From NCBI GenBank assembly GCA_902782245.1, contig CACZMI010000018.1, positions 1-32,430 of the forward strand: DNA of 32,430 nt. The letters are read 5' to 3'. The notes under the pieces were generated by a model. The model searched no databases, was not told the DNA's origin, and saw only the letters and a program-made list of their open reading frames with translations. The number at the start of each line of letters is the position of its first letter. The first letter of the stretch is position 1. This document shows positions 24,801 through 32,059 of the stretch, in pieces. Both the position numbers and the translations under genes were made by a program. The DNA comes from an uncultured Bacteroidales bacterium (GTDB lineage: Bacteria; Bacteroidota; Bacteroidia; Bacteroidales; Bacteroidaceae).

Positions 24801-26276
24801 TCAGAAGGAGGTATGTTTGCGGAAGAACAACAGGGTATAGACGCCCGATACGGCCAGCAACGCAAAGCCAGCGACTAAGGCACCCTTGCCGTCATATACC
24901 GACAGGGCCGATGCCCCCGCAACCAGAACGGCCTGAATAAGAAAAGATATTACAACCTTACCTGCCAGGCGGTATCCGTAACGTATCCTTGAGATGGTCA
25001 GCACCATACCCAGATACAGCAGTTCCCAGAATGCGAGCGCGATGCCTATGCCAACGGTCCCGTACAAGTTGAATCCGCATATCACACATATTACCAGTAG
25101 TATATAGCAGATTGTCTCCTGGATAAGATAGGTAACCTGATCTGATTTGGCAAGCACAATGCACGCTATGGGCTGGCTTACGGATTTAAAGAACACTCCT
25201 GCAACAGCCAGTTGTGCAAGGGCTATGGAGTTATGGAATTTTCCGTACTCCAGAACCACATAAACCACCAGCGGCATTACAATGATGAAGCATATAACCA
25301 AAGGGGCCGAAAGCATAAGCATAGCCTGAGCCTGACTGTCAACCGTGCTCTGCAGCCTCTCCTTATCGGCCGCAACCGATGACAACCTGGGGAAATACTC
25401 CGAGTCATTGACCGTTAGCAGCAGGGTGGCAAAATAGGTTACAAGCATATAGCCAGCGCTGTAGATACCTGTCAACTCCTGGCCTCCCTTATCCATCAGG
25501 AACTTGGCAATGATTGACCATGCCCACGCGCCCAGGAAAGCCGCAACCGTAAAGAATACTCCGAATCCTATCATTCCGAATCCCTTGCGCAGCACCTGCC
25601 CGCTAAACGGACGTGCGCTGTAAGGATACGCCCTGAATGAATAGCAACAGGTTACCGTCATCGTACCCAAAGCCGACAGAACCAGAGCGGGTATTATACC
25701 GTCCAGTTTAAAGAACCAGTAAAGCGGCACAGACAGACAGAGTGAGACGATACTTGCAAACAGCTGGCTCAACGCCACCTGACGCATCAGTCCTGTACCC
25801 CTGAGCACAGCCATCTCACCACCGGTAACGGCAGCCGCAGCCACGGCGAATGACATCAGCATGAAACCTACGGTGTAACCGGCATCGCCCGCAAACGCCC
25901 AACGGCTAAGGAAAGGAGACATCAACAGGCATACTGCCATTCCCGCTATAGCGGTCAGCAGAGCCCAACTGCGGGTAATCAGGATACTGTCACCCATTGC
26001 ATCGGCATCGGCCCCTACCGTACGTGATATCTCGGGGACTGCCACAGTCTGGATACCCAGATTGGTCAGGTTCTTGACCACATCGGTATTGCGGTTCATG
26101 GACTCCGTGATGCCGAAGCACGCAGGTCCCAGCCACACCGACTTGACCTTGTTCAGGACAAGTGTCACAAGCATAGCCAGCATCTGCACACTGCCGAACA
26201 CGCCGGCATACTTGAGTATCCGGTTATATACCCCGTGCCCGGGATTGCTTTTTATGTCGGCATTATTCTTCTCCAC
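24801..26276 (-). CDS. MOP-superfamily polysaccharide flippase (Wzx-like)
   Basis: This 491-residue integral membrane protein has about 12-14 hydrophobic segments and no signal peptide. The N-terminus, with YAGVFGSVQMLAMLVTLVLNKVKSVWLGPACFG as its general region, matches the lipid-linked oligosaccharide transporters of the Polysacc_synt/MATE-like family: first helix pair about 22-60, then NLGIQTVAVPEISRT. Such flippases move undecaprenyl-linked glycans across the inner membrane for O-antigen, capsule or exopolysaccharide assembly. It diverges from a three-gene glycosyltransferase cassette, which fits this role. pgm follows after 111 bases that contain its own promoter. The flipped substrate cannot be told from sequence. 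Confidence 0.85.
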   Translation of the reverse strand: MEKNNADIKSNPGHGVYNRILKYAGVFGSVQMLAMLVTLVLNKVKSVWLGPACFGITESMNRNTDVVKNLTNLGIQTVAVPEISRTVGADADAMGDSILITRSWALLTAIAGMAVCLLMSPFLSRWAFAGDAGYTVGFMLMSFAVAAAAVTGGEMAVLRGTGLMRQVALSQLFASIVSLCLSVPLYWFFKLDGIIPALVLSALGTMTVTCCYSFRAYPYSARPFSGQVLRKGFGMIGFGVFFTVAAFLGAWAWSIIAKFLMDKGGQELTGIYSAGYMLVTYFATLLLTVNDSEYFPRLSSVAADKERLQSTVDSQAQAMLMLSAPLVICFIIVMPLVVYVVLEYGKFHNSIALAQLAVAGVFFKSVSQPIACIVLAKSDQVTYLIQETICYILLVICVICGFNLYGTVGIGIALAFWELLYLGMVLTISRIRYGYRLAGKVVISFLIQAVLVAGASALSVYDGKGALVAGFALLAVSGVYTLLFFRKHTSF

Positions 26277-26301
26277 TTGGGTAATAACGATAATACAGGC
26301 G

Positions 26302-26309
26302 CAAAATTA
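26302..26309 (-). promoter_or_regulatory. -7 box of the flippase promoter
   Basis: The minus strand reads TAATTTTG, an exact TAnnTTTG match, 25 bases upstream of the ATG at 26276. A T-rich stretch about 20 bases further upstream could serve as a weak -33 element. Confidence 0.5.
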
Positions 26310-26333
26310 CTTATTTCAGAAAAATAAAAGCGG

Positions 26334-26341
26334 TATATTTA
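26334..26341 (+). promoter_or_regulatory. Possible -7 box for the glycosyltransferase cassette
   Basis: TATATTTA differs from TAnnTTTG in the last base and lies 15 bases before the ATG at 26357. No convincing -33 box is seen. It would place start sites of the two divergent transcripts about 50 bases apart. Confidence 0.35.
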
Positions 26342-26356
26342 CGTTTTCAATCTGTA

Positions 26357-27154
26357 ATGCGCGCACGTATGGATAACCGGGATCTTACACTTGACATACT
26401 TATTTGCACCGTGAGTGACCGTCTTGCGGGAGTACCCGGCATGATACTGCCGGAGCGTGACGGCGTTCGTTACATAGTATCGGTCCAACACCGCGGCCCT
26501 GCCAAGGAGGTAACGATACCTTCCGCGCTGGAATCCAGACCCGATATAACCATTGGGTTGCTTGAAGGTTTGGGCCTGTCACGCAACCGCAACAACGCCA
26601 TAGACATGTCCACTGCCGATATCTGCCTGATAGCCGATGACGACAACCGTTACAGGCCGGAATACATCGACACCATACTGGATACATGGAGCACCAATCC
26701 CGATGCCGACATCCTGACCTTCCAGGCAGAGACGCTTAAGGACGAGCTACTGCACCCCTATCCCGCCCCGTACGTATGCTCGGTTGAGATTTCTTTCCGC
26801 CGCAACTCCGTCCTTGAAAAAGGATTGCGTTTTGATGAGCGGTTCGGACTGGGAAGCCCGTTGCTGTGCGCCGGTGAGGAGGAGGTATTCATGGCCGATG
26901 CACGCCGCGCCGGACTCAACGTCAGATACATACCTGAGGTAATTGTTCAGACTGAAGGTGCCACCACCGGCATCAGCCTTATAGGGAACCGTACGCTGCA
27001 GATTACCAAAGGCGCCACATTCCGCTATGTCTACGGCACATGCAGCGCAGTATGGCGCAGCTTCAGGGAGGCCGGATGGTATCTGCTGCACAAGAGAGCG
27101 AACCCGTTCCCCATACTGTTTAACATGCTCAAAGGAATATGGATATTACGATAG
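26357..27154 (+). CDS. Family 2 (GT-A) glycosyltransferase
   Basis: This 265-residue cytoplasmic or membrane-associated protein looks like a GT2 enzyme of glycan assembly. The first beta strand LDILICTVSDRL, the NNAI segment (GLSRNRNNAIDMSTA) and the DxD-type motif CLIADDDNRY (about residues 92-101) mark the nucleotide-sugar site. The later AGEEEVFMADARRAG resembles the acceptor/catalytic ED region. A second ATG at 26369 (MDNRDLTLD) is an equally good start. It overlaps the next glycosyltransferase by 16 bases, so the three genes form one operon. The donor and acceptor sugars are unknown. Confidence 0.85.
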   Translation: MRARMDNRDLTLDILICTVSDRLAGVPGMILPERDGVRYIVSVQHRGPAKEVTIPSALESRPDITIGLLEGLGLSRNRNNAIDMSTADICLIADDDNRYRPEYIDTILDTWSTNPDADILTFQAETLKDELLHPYPAPYVCSVEISFRRNSVLEKGLRFDERFGLGSPLLCAGEEEVFMADARRAGLNVRYIPEVIVQTEGATTGISLIGNRTLQITKGATFRYVYGTCSAVWRSFREAGWYLLHKRANPFPILFNMLKGIWILR

Positions 27155-28056
27155 TCATACCCGTCTATAACCGAAAGGCACTGCTCAAGCACACTCTTGA
27201 CAGCATAATGCGCAGTCCCTGTGCCGGTGCACCGGTAATTGTAGTGGATAATGGCAGCACTGACGGTACAGACAAGTTCCTTGAGGCCTATTGCGAGTCT
27301 CACCCCACGGTCACCGCCGCATCAGAGCCTGTACGCAGCGCCGCAACAGCACGCAACAAAGGGCTGTCCCTGGTCCGCACCACATGGGTCTATTTCTTTG
27401 ATTCCGATGATGAGTTTGAGGACATTCCGCATGATTGGGACTCCTCCGCCCAACTGGTTGCCTTCCCCACCCGCCAGAAGGTTGAAAGCAAGGTTACAAT
27501 CCGCGCATACAAGCCTGTGGCCGACCCCGCGGTACAAATATTGAACGGAATGCTCAACACCATAAGTATGATATTCCGCACTGCCTGGCTCAAGGAGATT
27601 GGCGGTTGGAACACGGCATGCCCCGTCTGGGACGACTGGGAACTTGGAACCCGTGCCCTTATCGCAGAACCCCGCCTGCAGTGGATCACCACCAAGGCAT
27701 ACCACACAGTTAAGGTTCACTCCGACAGTCTGACCGGTCCCAGTTTCAAGTCACGCTACAAACTCCAGCTTGAGGCCATAGGCCAAGCCGCAACAGATAC
27801 TGACCGGGCCGACACCCACACCGCAGTCCGCTGTCGCAAGGCACTCATGCTGCGCACCTTCATACTGAGCGGAAAACTGCTCTATGAAGGCGACAAGAAG
27901 GCATCGGCCCAGTGCAGGGATTTCATTACGGAACAGTTCGGCAAGAGACCTGAAGGTATAGGATTCGGCAGATTCCTGGAGCAGTATTCCGCATTGGGCC
28001 TGCGCGGTGCATGGGAACTTGCCGTAAGATATATGACAAGCAAGAAACGCCTATGA
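27139..28056 (+). CDS. Family 2 (GT-A) glycosyltransferase
   Basis: A 305-residue GT2 enzyme with the canonical N-terminus MDITIVIPVYNRKALL and VDNGSTDGT, the ARNKGLSLVRT segment, and the DxD-type motif YFFDSDDEFED (about residues 88-98). GGWNTACPVWDDWELGTRAL (about 152-171) carries the ED-like catalytic region. The start overlaps the end of the previous glycosyltransferase by 16 bases, and the stop overlaps the next gene's ATG as ATGA. Together with the flippase across the divergent gap this points to surface glycan synthesis. Sugar specificity cannot be inferred. Confidence 0.92.
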   Translation: MDITIVIPVYNRKALLKHTLDSIMRSPCAGAPVIVVDNGSTDGTDKFLEAYCESHPTVTAASEPVRSAATARNKGLSLVRTTWVYFFDSDDEFEDIPHDWDSSAQLVAFPTRQKVESKVTIRAYKPVADPAVQILNGMLNTISMIFRTAWLKEIGGWNTACPVWDDWELGTRALIAEPRLQWITTKAYHTVKVHSDSLTGPSFKSRYKLQLEAIGQAATDTDRADTHTAVRCRKALMLRTFILSGKLLYEGDKKASAQCRDFITEQFGKRPEGIGFGRFLEQYSALGLRGAWELAVRYMTSKKRL

Positions 28057-29153
28057 AAATACTTCTGTTGGGAGAATACAGCAACGTTCACAACACCCTT
28101 GCTATGGGGCTCAAGGCACTTGGGCATGAGGTTACTGTAGCCAGCGACGGTGACAGCTGGAAGAACTACCCCCGCGATATTGACCTACGGCGTGACCTGA
28201 CAAGCCGCACCGGACGCATATCATTCCTATGGAGGCTGTTCAAGGCTCTGCCCAAAATGCAGGGCTATGACATCGTCCAGCTTATCAACCCCATATTCCT
28301 GGAGCTCAAGGCAGAACGCCTGATGCCGTTCTACCGCTATCTGCGCCGTCACAACAAAAAGATTCTGATGGGAGCGTTCGGCATGGATTACTATTGGGCA
28401 AGCGTCAACACCGACATTCGTCCTCTCAGATACAGTGATTTCAACTTTGGCGACCAGCCCCGAACCGACATCGAGGCACAGCGTTTCCGCGACGAATGGA
28501 TAGGTACTCCCAAGGAGAAGCTGTGCAGACAGATAGCACTGGACTGTGACGCCATTCCTGCAGGACTTTACGAGTACTGGGCTACATACAATGAAATTCC
28601 CCAATTGCGTGAAAAGATGCGCTTTATCCCCTTCCCCATCCGGATGCCGGAGATATACCGTACATCATTCTACGGAGGCCCTCTGAAACTCTTTGTGGGA
28701 ATCAGCCGGGGACGCAATGCCTACAAGGGGACCGATATCATGCTCGATGCAGCCAGGCAACTAAAGGAAAAATATCCCGAAAAACTGGAAATCAAGGTTG
28801 TGGAAGGTGTTCCGTTCAGTGAGTACACACGCATACTGGACGGCAGCGACGCCATCCTGGACCAGCTGTACAGTTACACCCCGTCCATGAACTCTCTGCT
28901 GGCCATGTCCAAGGGAATCATTGTAATCGGCGGCGGCGAGCCCGAGAACTATGAGATTCTTGGGGAAAAGGAATTAAGACCCATCATAAACGTCCGGCCA
29001 AATTTCCAAAGCGTATATGACGAACTGGAACAGCTGATACTTCACCCCGAGCGCATATCGGACCTTAAGAAACAGTCCGTAGAATACGTGCGCCGCCACC
29101 ATGATTATCTCAAAGTGGCGGAGCAGTATATCAGATTATATCAGGAATTATAA
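28053..29153 (+). CDS. GT-B fold glycosyltransferase (GT4-like)
   Basis: The frame is open from 28011, but the ATG at 28053 (MKILLLGEYSNVHNTLAMGL) gives the natural GT-B N-terminus and forms an ATGA overlap with the upstream stop. That gives 366 residues. The N-terminal Rossmann half has GHEVTVASDGD and YDIVQLINP. The C-terminal half has LKLFVGISRGRNAYKGTDIML, KVVEGVPFSEYTRILDGSDAILDQLYS and MSKGIIVIGGGEPENYEILG, where the E-x7-E-like donor-site pattern of GT4 enzymes would lie. No signal peptide or membrane helix is seen. It is the third gene of the cassette; its 3' end overlaps the convergent acyltransferase by 6 bases. The GT4 label is tentative. Confidence 0.85.
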   Translation: MKILLLGEYSNVHNTLAMGLKALGHEVTVASDGDSWKNYPRDIDLRRDLTSRTGRISFLWRLFKALPKMQGYDIVQLINPIFLELKAERLMPFYRYLRRHNKKILMGAFGMDYYWASVNTDIRPLRYSDFNFGDQPRTDIEAQRFRDEWIGTPKEKLCRQIALDCDAIPAGLYEYWATYNEIPQLREKMRFIPFPIRMPEIYRTSFYGGPLKLFVGISRGRNAYKGTDIMLDAARQLKEKYPEKLEIKVVEGVPFSEYTRILDGSDAILDQLYSYTPSMNSLLAMSKGIIVIGGGEPENYEILGEKELRPIINVRPNFQSVYDELEQLILHPERISDLKKQSVEYVRRHHDYLKVAEQYIRLYQEL

Positions 29154-30461
29154 CTTGGGAGCGTGTTTCTTGCGCAGTTTCCACCTCAAGTCCGATGTAA
29201 ACCTGCGGAAGTAAGTTCCGTAGTCATACAGATATTTGAGTGACGGCAACGACAGGATGAGCAGTCCAAGTGCGATGTACCACTTGAATATCAGGAAATA
29301 AACCAGTGACCAAATTATCAGCGCGGGGATAGCCAGCGCCAGACGCACGCCGTAACGGGCGGTGTTGTAGAATGCGTCGTCCTTGACGCCGCGCAGGATA
29401 TAGACTATCGGTATCCACTTGAGACAGCCCACCAGACCGCAGAACAGATAGTAAGGTGCGCCCAGCAGTGCAACCAGAGTCTTGAGCAGCAGTCTGAATA
29501 CCCCCGGCTCACGCGCAATAGAGTAAACCGATATGCCGTTCTGGATACGCCATACGCGCAGGGCATCCACCTTTGAAAAGAGGTCACGGGCCTTCTCGGG
29601 CTCCTCCTCACGCAGTTTCAGGGCCTCGGCCACGGCGTATTTATCGACAGCCTGAATACGGAGCAGACCTTTAAGTTTCTTTCCGTCGCGGGATTCAATT
29701 TCGGCCAATGCCTTTTTGTAGTATTCGCGGTTATCGGCCTTGAGTTTGGCATACTCCCAGATAGCGTCGTAATCCTCATCGTCGGGGATGTATACAATCT
29801 CTTTGGCAAGTGCATCGGTCAGCAGGCCGCGCATCTGCAGCATCGCTACGGGAGCGGGCTCGTCGCTGTGCTCCTGCAGGAATTTATTTACGTTGATTGG
29901 CTCTCCGAACCTTACCAGCACCTTTCCGCGGAAACGGAAATAATCACTGTATTCTATGCCTATGGGCTGTATGTAAACCGGCCGTCCGTCTGATTTCTCA
30001 ATGGCGTTCTCGGCTATGTGGAATATGCCTTTGGAGAGCTTGAGCAGCGAATGCTTGGCACGGTGGGTTGCCTCGGGGAATATTATGAACGGAACACCGT
30101 CCAGGATTACACCGGTGGCCTGATCTATGCATTCGTTATTGTGCTTGACGGCATCTATTCCGTCGCGGATGCGGTATATGGGCATCACACGCAGAAAATA
30201 GAGCGCCTTTTTGGCCCAGTTCTTCTTGAATATATCGGCCCTGGCTACAAACACCTTGCGGATTTTGTTGGCCGGCAGCATCACCATAGGGTCCATCAGC
30301 GCGTTGGTGTGATTGGATGCCCAGATTACTATGCTGCCTTCTTCAGGAAGGTTCTCAATCCCCTCTACCTGGTATTTACGGTATGAACTCCGTACTGACC
30401 AATCAACAAAATGCCTCAGGAATGTATAGAACCAATCCGGGTCCTGTATATGTTCTTTCAT
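29148..30461 (-). CDS. PlsC-like lysophospholipid/glycerolipid acyltransferase with membrane C-terminus
   Basis: This 437-residue protein has a PlsC-type acyltransferase domain (about 25-235) with SNHTNALMDP (His51, Asp57) as motif I and FPEATHR (about 130-136) as motif III. Members esterify lysophosphatidic acid or related lipids at the inner membrane. Motif I here is H-x5-D, one residue longer than the textbook H-x4-D. Family motif III is usually PEGTR. A charged helical segment (about 240-330) follows, and two hydrophobic blocks (about 330-415) probably anchor the protein; the last residues are basic (RWKLRKKHAPKL). The ATG overlaps the stop of the BASS transporter as ATGA, so the two are translationally coupled. 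The acyl acceptor is unknown. Confidence 0.85.
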   Translation of the reverse strand: MKEHIQDPDWFYTFLRHFVDWSVRSSYRKYQVEGIENLPEEGSIVIWASNHTNALMDPMVMLPANKIRKVFVARADIFKKNWAKKALYFLRVMPIYRIRDGIDAVKHNNECIDQATGVILDGVPFIIFPEATHRAKHSLLKLSKGIFHIAENAIEKSDGRPVYIQPIGIEYSDYFRFRGKVLVRFGEPINVNKFLQEHSDEPAPVAMLQMRGLLTDALAKEIVYIPDDEDYDAIWEYAKLKADNREYYKKALAEIESRDGKKLKGLLRIQAVDKYAVAEALKLREEEPEKARDLFSKVDALRVWRIQNGISVYSIAREPGVFRLLLKTLVALLGAPYYLFCGLVGCLKWIPIVYILRGVKDDAFYNTARYGVRLALAIPALIIWSLVYFLIFKWYIALGLLILSLPSLKYLYDYGTYFRRFTSDLRWKLRKKHAPKL

Positions 30462-31441
30462 TTTTCTCTGTGCAGGAATTTTGACAGGCCTGTCGTATCA
30501 AAGGCCGAAAAGCGGAACGCCGTTCCAAGCAGAAGGCCCGATATGATATGCCATACGCCCCACCATGCAGTCACGAACACCATTCCGCCCTTGGCAATCT
30601 CAGGCGGGAATATACCGGTGTTGAAAAGCAGGATAAGGCCCAATCCGGAATTCTGGATACCGGTCTCCAGGGTCACCGCGCGACGGTCCTTCACAGGAAC
30701 CTTACCTATTGTAGATGCAGTGTAACCTATACCGAAACCTACCAGATTATGGATAAATACTATAATGAATATAAAACCTATATACTCTCTGAACAGCATC
30801 ATGTTCTGTGATATCATCATGCCGGCCACGCTCAGGAAAACAGCGATAGACACGTAGCGCATAATCTCCTTGAGTTTCTCGGCCGCCTTGGGTGCCAGTT
30901 TTACGGTGATGTATCCCAGCAGGACAGGAATACCTATTATTACAACAACGGTCAGCGCAATCTGCATAGGCGGAACCTGCAGGGTACGCAACACCTCGCC
31001 TGCAGCAGCATCCATGTATTTGGTGTAGAGGCCGCCCCAGATAGCGTAGTTGATCGGGGTGAAAATTGGAGCGCCAAGGGTTGTGATTGTGCTCATGAGC
31101 ACGGAAAGCTCGGCGTTACCCTTACCGTATGAAGTCATGAAGTTGGATACCGCTCCACCGGGGCACGAAGCCACCAGAATCATACCCATAGCCACCATGG
31201 GCGGAACAAAATTGTGGAACAGCACGCAGAGCAGGAATGTTATCAGAGGCAGGAATATCCATTGGCATATAAGGCCGATGAACATGCCGCGCGGGCGGTT
31301 GAACACGCCCCTGAAGAACTGGGGTCTCAGCCCGAGAGCCACGCCGTACATGACTACGGCCATGAAAATCATCAGCAGCCAGTTACCTGTTCTGTTGAAA
31401 TTGATATTAAGCGCATCAAGCTGTTGAAGACTCTCGTACAT
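30458..31441 (-). CDS. BASS-family sodium-dependent transporter (bile acid:Na+ symporter family)
   Basis: This 327-residue inner-membrane protein has 9-10 hydrophobic helices. Family landmarks are ASCPGGAVSN (about 93-102), the crossover region GAPIFTPINY, and TLETGIQNSGLGLILLF (about 258-274), the second unwound helix. BASS members carry bile acids, pyruvate, pantothenate or other organic anions with sodium; the substrate here cannot be told from sequence, and the bile acid name is only the family label. The gene has a full consensus promoter and is followed, with a 4-base overlap, by the acyltransferase gene. Confidence 0.93.
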   Translation of the reverse strand: MYESLQQLDALNINFNRTGNWLLMIFMAVVMYGVALGLRPQFFRGVFNRPRGMFIGLICQWIFLPLITFLLCVLFHNFVPPMVAMGMILVASCPGGAVSNFMTSYGKGNAELSVLMSTITTLGAPIFTPINYAIWGGLYTKYMDAAAGEVLRTLQVPPMQIALTVVVIIGIPVLLGYITVKLAPKAAEKLKEIMRYVSIAVFLSVAGMMISQNMMLFREYIGFIFIIVFIHNLVGFGIGYTASTIGKVPVKDRRAVTLETGIQNSGLGLILLFNTGIFPPEIAKGGMVFVTAWWGVWHIISGLLLGTAFRFSAFDTTGLSKFLHREK

Positions 31442-31468
31442 TAGATATTACTCCAGTCAAAAGTTTGG

Positions 31469-31500
31469 CAAATATAACAAATGTCCCACAAACCGCCAAA
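31469..31500 (-). promoter_or_regulatory. Bacteroidetes-type promoter for the BASS-acyltransferase operon
   Basis: On the minus strand TTTG (31500-31497) is followed after exactly 20 bases by TATATTTG (31476-31469). The leader to the ATG at 31441 would be about 23 bases. Confidence 0.7.
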
Positions 31501-31517
31501 ATCACGCGGAATGATTA

Positions 31518-31525
31518 TAACTTTG
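31518..31525 (+). promoter_or_regulatory. -7 box of the rlmH promoter
   Basis: TAACTTTG matches TAnnTTTG exactly, 18 bases before the ATG at 31544. It shows that the longer open frame from 31481 is not the coding start, because that ATG would lie upstream of the transcript start. Confidence 0.55.
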
Positions 31526-31543
31526 TCTTCAGGAACATTTGAC

Positions 31544-32017
31544 ATGAAGATTCTCCTTATAGTAATAGGCAAGACAGACCAAAAATGGCTCATTGACGGC
31601 ATCGGCCAATACACCGAACGCCTCACCCACTTTGCCCAGTTTGAGATGCAGGTAATCCCCGACATCCGCAACACCAAGAACATGGATTCCCAGACCCAGA
31701 AGGTGCGTGAAGGCGAACTCATACTGAATCTTCTGCAGCCGTCCGATGATGTCTGGCTGCTGGACGACAAAGGCAGGGAAATGACGTCGCCCGAGATGGC
31801 GCAGTGGCTGGAAAAGCGCATGGCCCAGTCCACCAAACGTCTGGTATTCATAATAGGCGGCCCCTACGGATTCTCACAGGATGTCTACAGCCGCGTTCCC
31901 GGCCGTCTGTCACTCTCCAAGATGACCTTCTCGCACCAGATGGTCCGCCTCATCTTTGTGGAGCAACTCTACCGCGCCTTCAGCATCCTAAACAACCTCC
32001 CCTACCATCACGAATAA
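31544..32017 (+). CDS. rlmH: 23S rRNA (pseudouridine-1915-N3)-methyltransferase RlmH
   Basis: This SPOUT-class enzyme uses S-adenosylmethionine to methylate pseudouridine 1915 in helix 69 of 23S rRNA, acting on whole 70S ribosomes as a homodimer. From the ATG at 31544 (MKILLIVIGKT) the protein is 157 residues, the usual RlmH length. The family motifs are WLLDDKGREMTSPEMA, VFIIGGPYGF (the knot and SAM loop) and the C-terminal LSLSKMTFSHQMVRLIFVEQ plus RAFSILNNLPYHH. The 21 residues encoded upstream in frame lack any family resemblance and precede the -7 box. A REP-like palindrome starts 9 bases after the stop codon. Confidence 0.98.
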   Translation: MKILLIVIGKTDQKWLIDGIGQYTERLTHFAQFEMQVIPDIRNTKNMDSQTQKVREGELILNLLQPSDDVWLLDDKGREMTSPEMAQWLEKRMAQSTKRLVFIIGGPYGFSQDVYSRVPGRLSLSKMTFSHQMVRLIFVEQLYRAFSILNNLPYHHE

Positions 32018-32026
32018 CCAAAATGA

Positions 32027-32053
32027 TACAAAAGGGGACAGACCCCTTTTGTA
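32027..32053. repeat. Short palindrome, REP-like or bidirectional terminator
   Basis: Arms TACAAAAGGGG (32027-32037) and CCCCTTTTGTA (32043-32053) are exact reverse complements around the loop ACAGA. It lies in the 42 bases between two convergent genes and could terminate both. Its left side, TGATAC-4 bases-GGGGAC, is the same as both ends of the larger palindrome at 6823-6900. Confidence 0.85.
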
Positions 32054-32059
32054 CTATTT

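Noticed and set aside
24786-24878. A strong Shine-Dalgarno-like AAGGAGG followed by ATG and a 21-codon frame on the plus strand
   Set aside because: The frame lies antisense to the last codons of the flippase gene, ends quickly at TAA, and Bacteroidales rarely use Shine-Dalgarno signals. The purine run is coincidental.
27139-27154. Possible frameshift between two glycosyltransferase genes that overlap by 16 bases
   Set aside because: Each has its own complete N-terminal GT-A strand and nucleotide-binding motifs, so they are two genes with coupled translation.
28011-28052. Upstream ATG extending the GT-B protein by 14 residues
   Set aside because: The extra residues lie in the end of the preceding gene and lack the GT-B N-terminal strand; ATG at 28053 gives an ATGA overlap and a standard start.
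31481-31543. Upstream ATG that would extend RlmH by 21 residues
   Set aside because: It precedes the -7 box, and the family length of 157 residues and the N-terminus MKILLIVIG match the ATG at 31544.
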